Assembly (NCBI GenBank): GCA_009760855.2 | Contig: WPIO01000024.1 | Coordinates: 1,108,501-1,172,500 of the forward strand | Reading direction: 5' to 3' | From: Cristatella mucedo | Lineage: Eukaryota > Bryozoa > Phylactolaemata > Cristatellidae | Length of the DNA stretch: 64,000 bases | Part shown: positions 62,171 to 64,000 of the stretch, piece after piece | Layout of the letters: each line of letters starts with the position of its first letter | Position numbering within the stretch: position 1 is the stretch's first letter | Notes under the pieces: generated by a model | Databases searched by the model: none | Told to the model about the DNA's origin: nothing | Seen by the model: the letters and a program-made list of their open reading frames with translations, nothing else | Translations under genes and position numbers: made by a program

Positions 62171-62837
62171 CGGTATCGGTACCTTATTCGCATGATTGGC
62201 AGTGAGGTGAAGTTCTCAGTTTATTTTAGTGCAGCAGCATGGGCTCCACTGTTGTTCAGCAAATGGGTAGAGAGATGGTTGGTGCCAGAGCGCTCAGAAG
62301 TGACCCATGAGCTTCTGAGGCACTAGCCTCCCGAAATCAGTGCAGACTAAGCGCACTGCAAGCATTATTACAGCCAATAGATATATAGGGACATTCCTGT
62401 CGCAAGAACGAAAATAAGTTAAAAATGAGCCAATTAGCAGCCTTATTAATGTATCGGCAGACGTGCTTTGGCTGGCTGTACTGGCTTGCTTGGCTGGCTT
62501 GGCTGTACTCCACCAGCAGCATGACAACAAAGAATGGTCTGCTGCAGAAATCGAACCCACGACCTGGATCTTTAAATGGGCGTGCCTTACCGATAGTATT
62601 AGATCAGTAATGTTGTGGTACTACTGGAAGTACACTGTACACACACCCCAGTCTTGCCCCCAAAGGCCTTTGTTCTGTCTTCATGCTGTCCTCTGCTATG
62701 TGCTGCTGCCGCCGTGGCTGCTGCTGCTCCCTGCCACCGAAGGAACACATCTTGTCCACAGTCTTGCCTCTAACCTTACTAGTGTTGTAGTTCGTATTCC
62801 TGCTCAGACAGCCTCCTCTGCAGAAATCTCGTTCTGC
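62171..62837. other. Unannotated stretch with a possible SINE remnant
   Basis: 'gcagaaatcgaacccacgac' at about 62544 resembles a reversed SINE B-box region, but the rest of the SINE is not seen. Otherwise nothing recognised. Confidence 0.35.
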
Positions 62838-63165
62838 TTCTCTCTCTCTCTTTCTCCCACTCTCCCTCTTCCTATCTCTCTCTGTCTTCAACTTTCTCTC
62901 CCCATCTCATCTCTCCCCTGTCTTGCTTCATCTCTCCCTCCCTTTCCCTTTCTCCTTCTCTCTCCTTCTCTCTCTCCCCTTCTCCCTCTCTCCCTCCTTC
63001 ATTCTCCATCTCTCTCTCTTTTCCTCCCCTCTCTCCATCTGCCTCTGTTTCTCTCCATCTCTTTCTCCTTCTATCTCCCTTCCTCCCCCTCACTCTCACT
63101 CTCACTCCCTTTCTCTCCCCCTCTCCCTCTCCCCTTCCCTCTCCCTCTCCCCCTCTCTGACCCCA
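62838..63165. repeat. Long polypyrimidine (CT/CCT)n tract
   Basis: About 325 bases almost purely of C and T on the plus strand. The 272-codon open frame through it is repeat-driven. Confidence 0.92.
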
Positions 63166-63180
63166 CTGCTTTGCTTACAG

Positions 63181-63249
63181 TGCTAGTGCTTCATTGTCTT
63201 GCAGCATCTTACTTGCGAAATGGACATCGCATGAGTTTAGGCAGCCGAG
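63181..63249 (+). CDS. Candidate small internal exon
   Basis: The polypyrimidine tract ends in CTGACCCCACTGCTTTGC + TTACAG at 63180, with CTGAC a good branch-point-like word. After 69 bases CCGAG|GTATGA forms a fair donor. Two of three frames are open; one reads VLHCLAASYLRNGHRMSLGS. No family recognised. The upstream tract makes a chance acceptor fairly likely. Confidence 0.2.
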
Positions 63250-64000
63250 GTATGATACCACAGTCACGCTTTTGTTGTTAAGACACGCCTGACTCATGCA
63301 ATCAGCAGTTGCCAGCTCAGACCGGTGGCCGGTTCGACCTGGCCGGTCTGCCCAGCGCTTCAAACGGCATGCTGGCTGCGGCAGTGGTGCAGCATGCGCG
63401 CGTTCCCCTGCCGAGAGCGCTCTTCTGTGACCAGCCTTAACAGCAGACGACAAAATAGCTGAGCCCGTGCATCGAATGCACACTTTTTAGCCATGCCTTC
63501 AACAAGGCAGCTTACCGTGGTGCTTTGCAGCATGCTATCGTTTCCTAGATTAGTGACAGCATCCTGCTACCCTGCTAGTAGAGCACTGCTGTTGGTTTGA
63601 GCTTGTAATCCTGTCTCGGTGATTGCTGGCTTGATTTCCGCGATGGCATCCCTGCTTTCGGTCCCAGCTCTCGGATGGTCACCCAGAAGTTGTCCGTGCA
63701 TGCATGATTTTGCGCCCTCACATCCCCACAGTAGCAGGCAAGAGGGTGTAAGGGCGCGTGACCTCTCAATTTACCACACCCGTTTTGTTCGTCTCCTTTG
63801 TGCCTTGGTTTCGGCTGCTGCTCGCTCTTAATACCTGTGCGCTTTCCGCATGCGCGTGCGAGTTCCCATGTTGGTGCTTTTTTCTGCTTCGCCTGCTCTG
63901 GCCTTGCCGTTTTTACACGCAGCACCGTAGCTTAGTCGCTGGTGAGAGGGCAGCCATTTTGCTGTCTACCAGCACTGGACTGTGGTGGTCGGCAGCCTTG
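63250..64000. other. Unannotated stretch to window end
   Basis: Frames on both strands up to 116 codons without recognised domains. No transposon recognised. Confidence 0.4.

Noticed and set aside
62463-63281. 272-codon frame rich in Ser, Leu and Pro
   Set aside because: Over a third of it is translation of a CT/CCT repeat.
1-64000. Search for CRISPR arrays, operons, Shine-Dalgarno sites, integrons, phage or plasmid genes
   Set aside because: Nothing fits. Reverse transcriptase fossils are LINEs of animal type, not group II introns or retrons, since the C-terminal L2 blocks and ATT tails are clear.
1-64000. Search for LTR retrotransposons and DNA transposons with long terminal repeats or transposase
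   Set aside because: No paired LTRs, primer binding sites, integrase or transposase motifs were recognised; the only inverted pairs are explained as LINE fragments or short palindromes.
1-64000. Naming the species
   Set aside because: L2-type LINEs, tRNA SINEs and mixed GC content suit many marine invertebrates; nothing here decides between them.

Overview
This window looks like repeat-rich intergenic or long-intron DNA from an animal genome, most likely an aquatic invertebrate. There is no prokaryotic gene layout. No open frame longer than about 340 codons is present. The recognisable coding matter is broken reverse transcriptase of L2/CR1-clade LINEs, and most of the rest is tRNA-derived SINEs, microsatellites and long homopolymer runs. 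The species cannot be fixed from the sequence alone, and no complete host gene was recognised.

Two LINE families dominate. Family 1 has a 3' end made of a GCGCCT...AGGGCGC hairpin followed by (ATT)n, which is the classic L2 layout. Copies lie at 1295-2187, 8252-8672, 13139-13593, 18005-19360, 25680-26145, 27262-28538, 31603-31957, 35581-36411, 39561-40895, 47098-47379 and 56674-57040, with many short tail-only pieces. The best copy (27262-28538) keeps the GVPQGSVLGP and YADD motifs and is inserted in an older family 1 copy. Family 2 ends in (ACATT)n and is seen at 16820-17075, 21655-22305, 38039-38178, 39389-39513, 55015-55142, 56105-57250 and 59475-59830. Two further L2-like fossils lie at 25240-25580 and 57540-58320. 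Two tRNA-related SINE families accompany them. SINE-A is about 165-200 bp, has a palindromic hairpin before the B box and a (TTTA)n tail. SINE-B is about 130 bp, and its 3' half is nearly the same as the family 1 LINE tail, a MIR/L2-type partnership. Several nested insertions let the order of events be read, especially at 39.0-41.2 kb and 56.1-57.3 kb.

Layout: 0-5 kb has one LINE and SINEs in unique DNA; 5-17 kb is mostly unique with scattered tails; 18-29 kb is dense LINE DNA with a GC-rich island at 23.3-23.9 kb; 29-38 kb has tandem duplications, poly-C, a GGGGCA minisatellite, (CT)n and a GC-rich island at 36.9-37.5 kb; 39-41 kb is a transposon pile-up; 41.5-42.5 kb is a GC-rich island holding the best candidate host exon, a signal-peptide-like exon ending at a GTGAGT donor; 43-45 kb is a local duplication with one SINE-filled and one empty copy; 45-64 kb has more SINEs and LINEs, long (CT)n/(GA)n tracts and a few weak exon-like segments. 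The clearest functional relation in the window is between LINEs and the SINEs that carry their tail.
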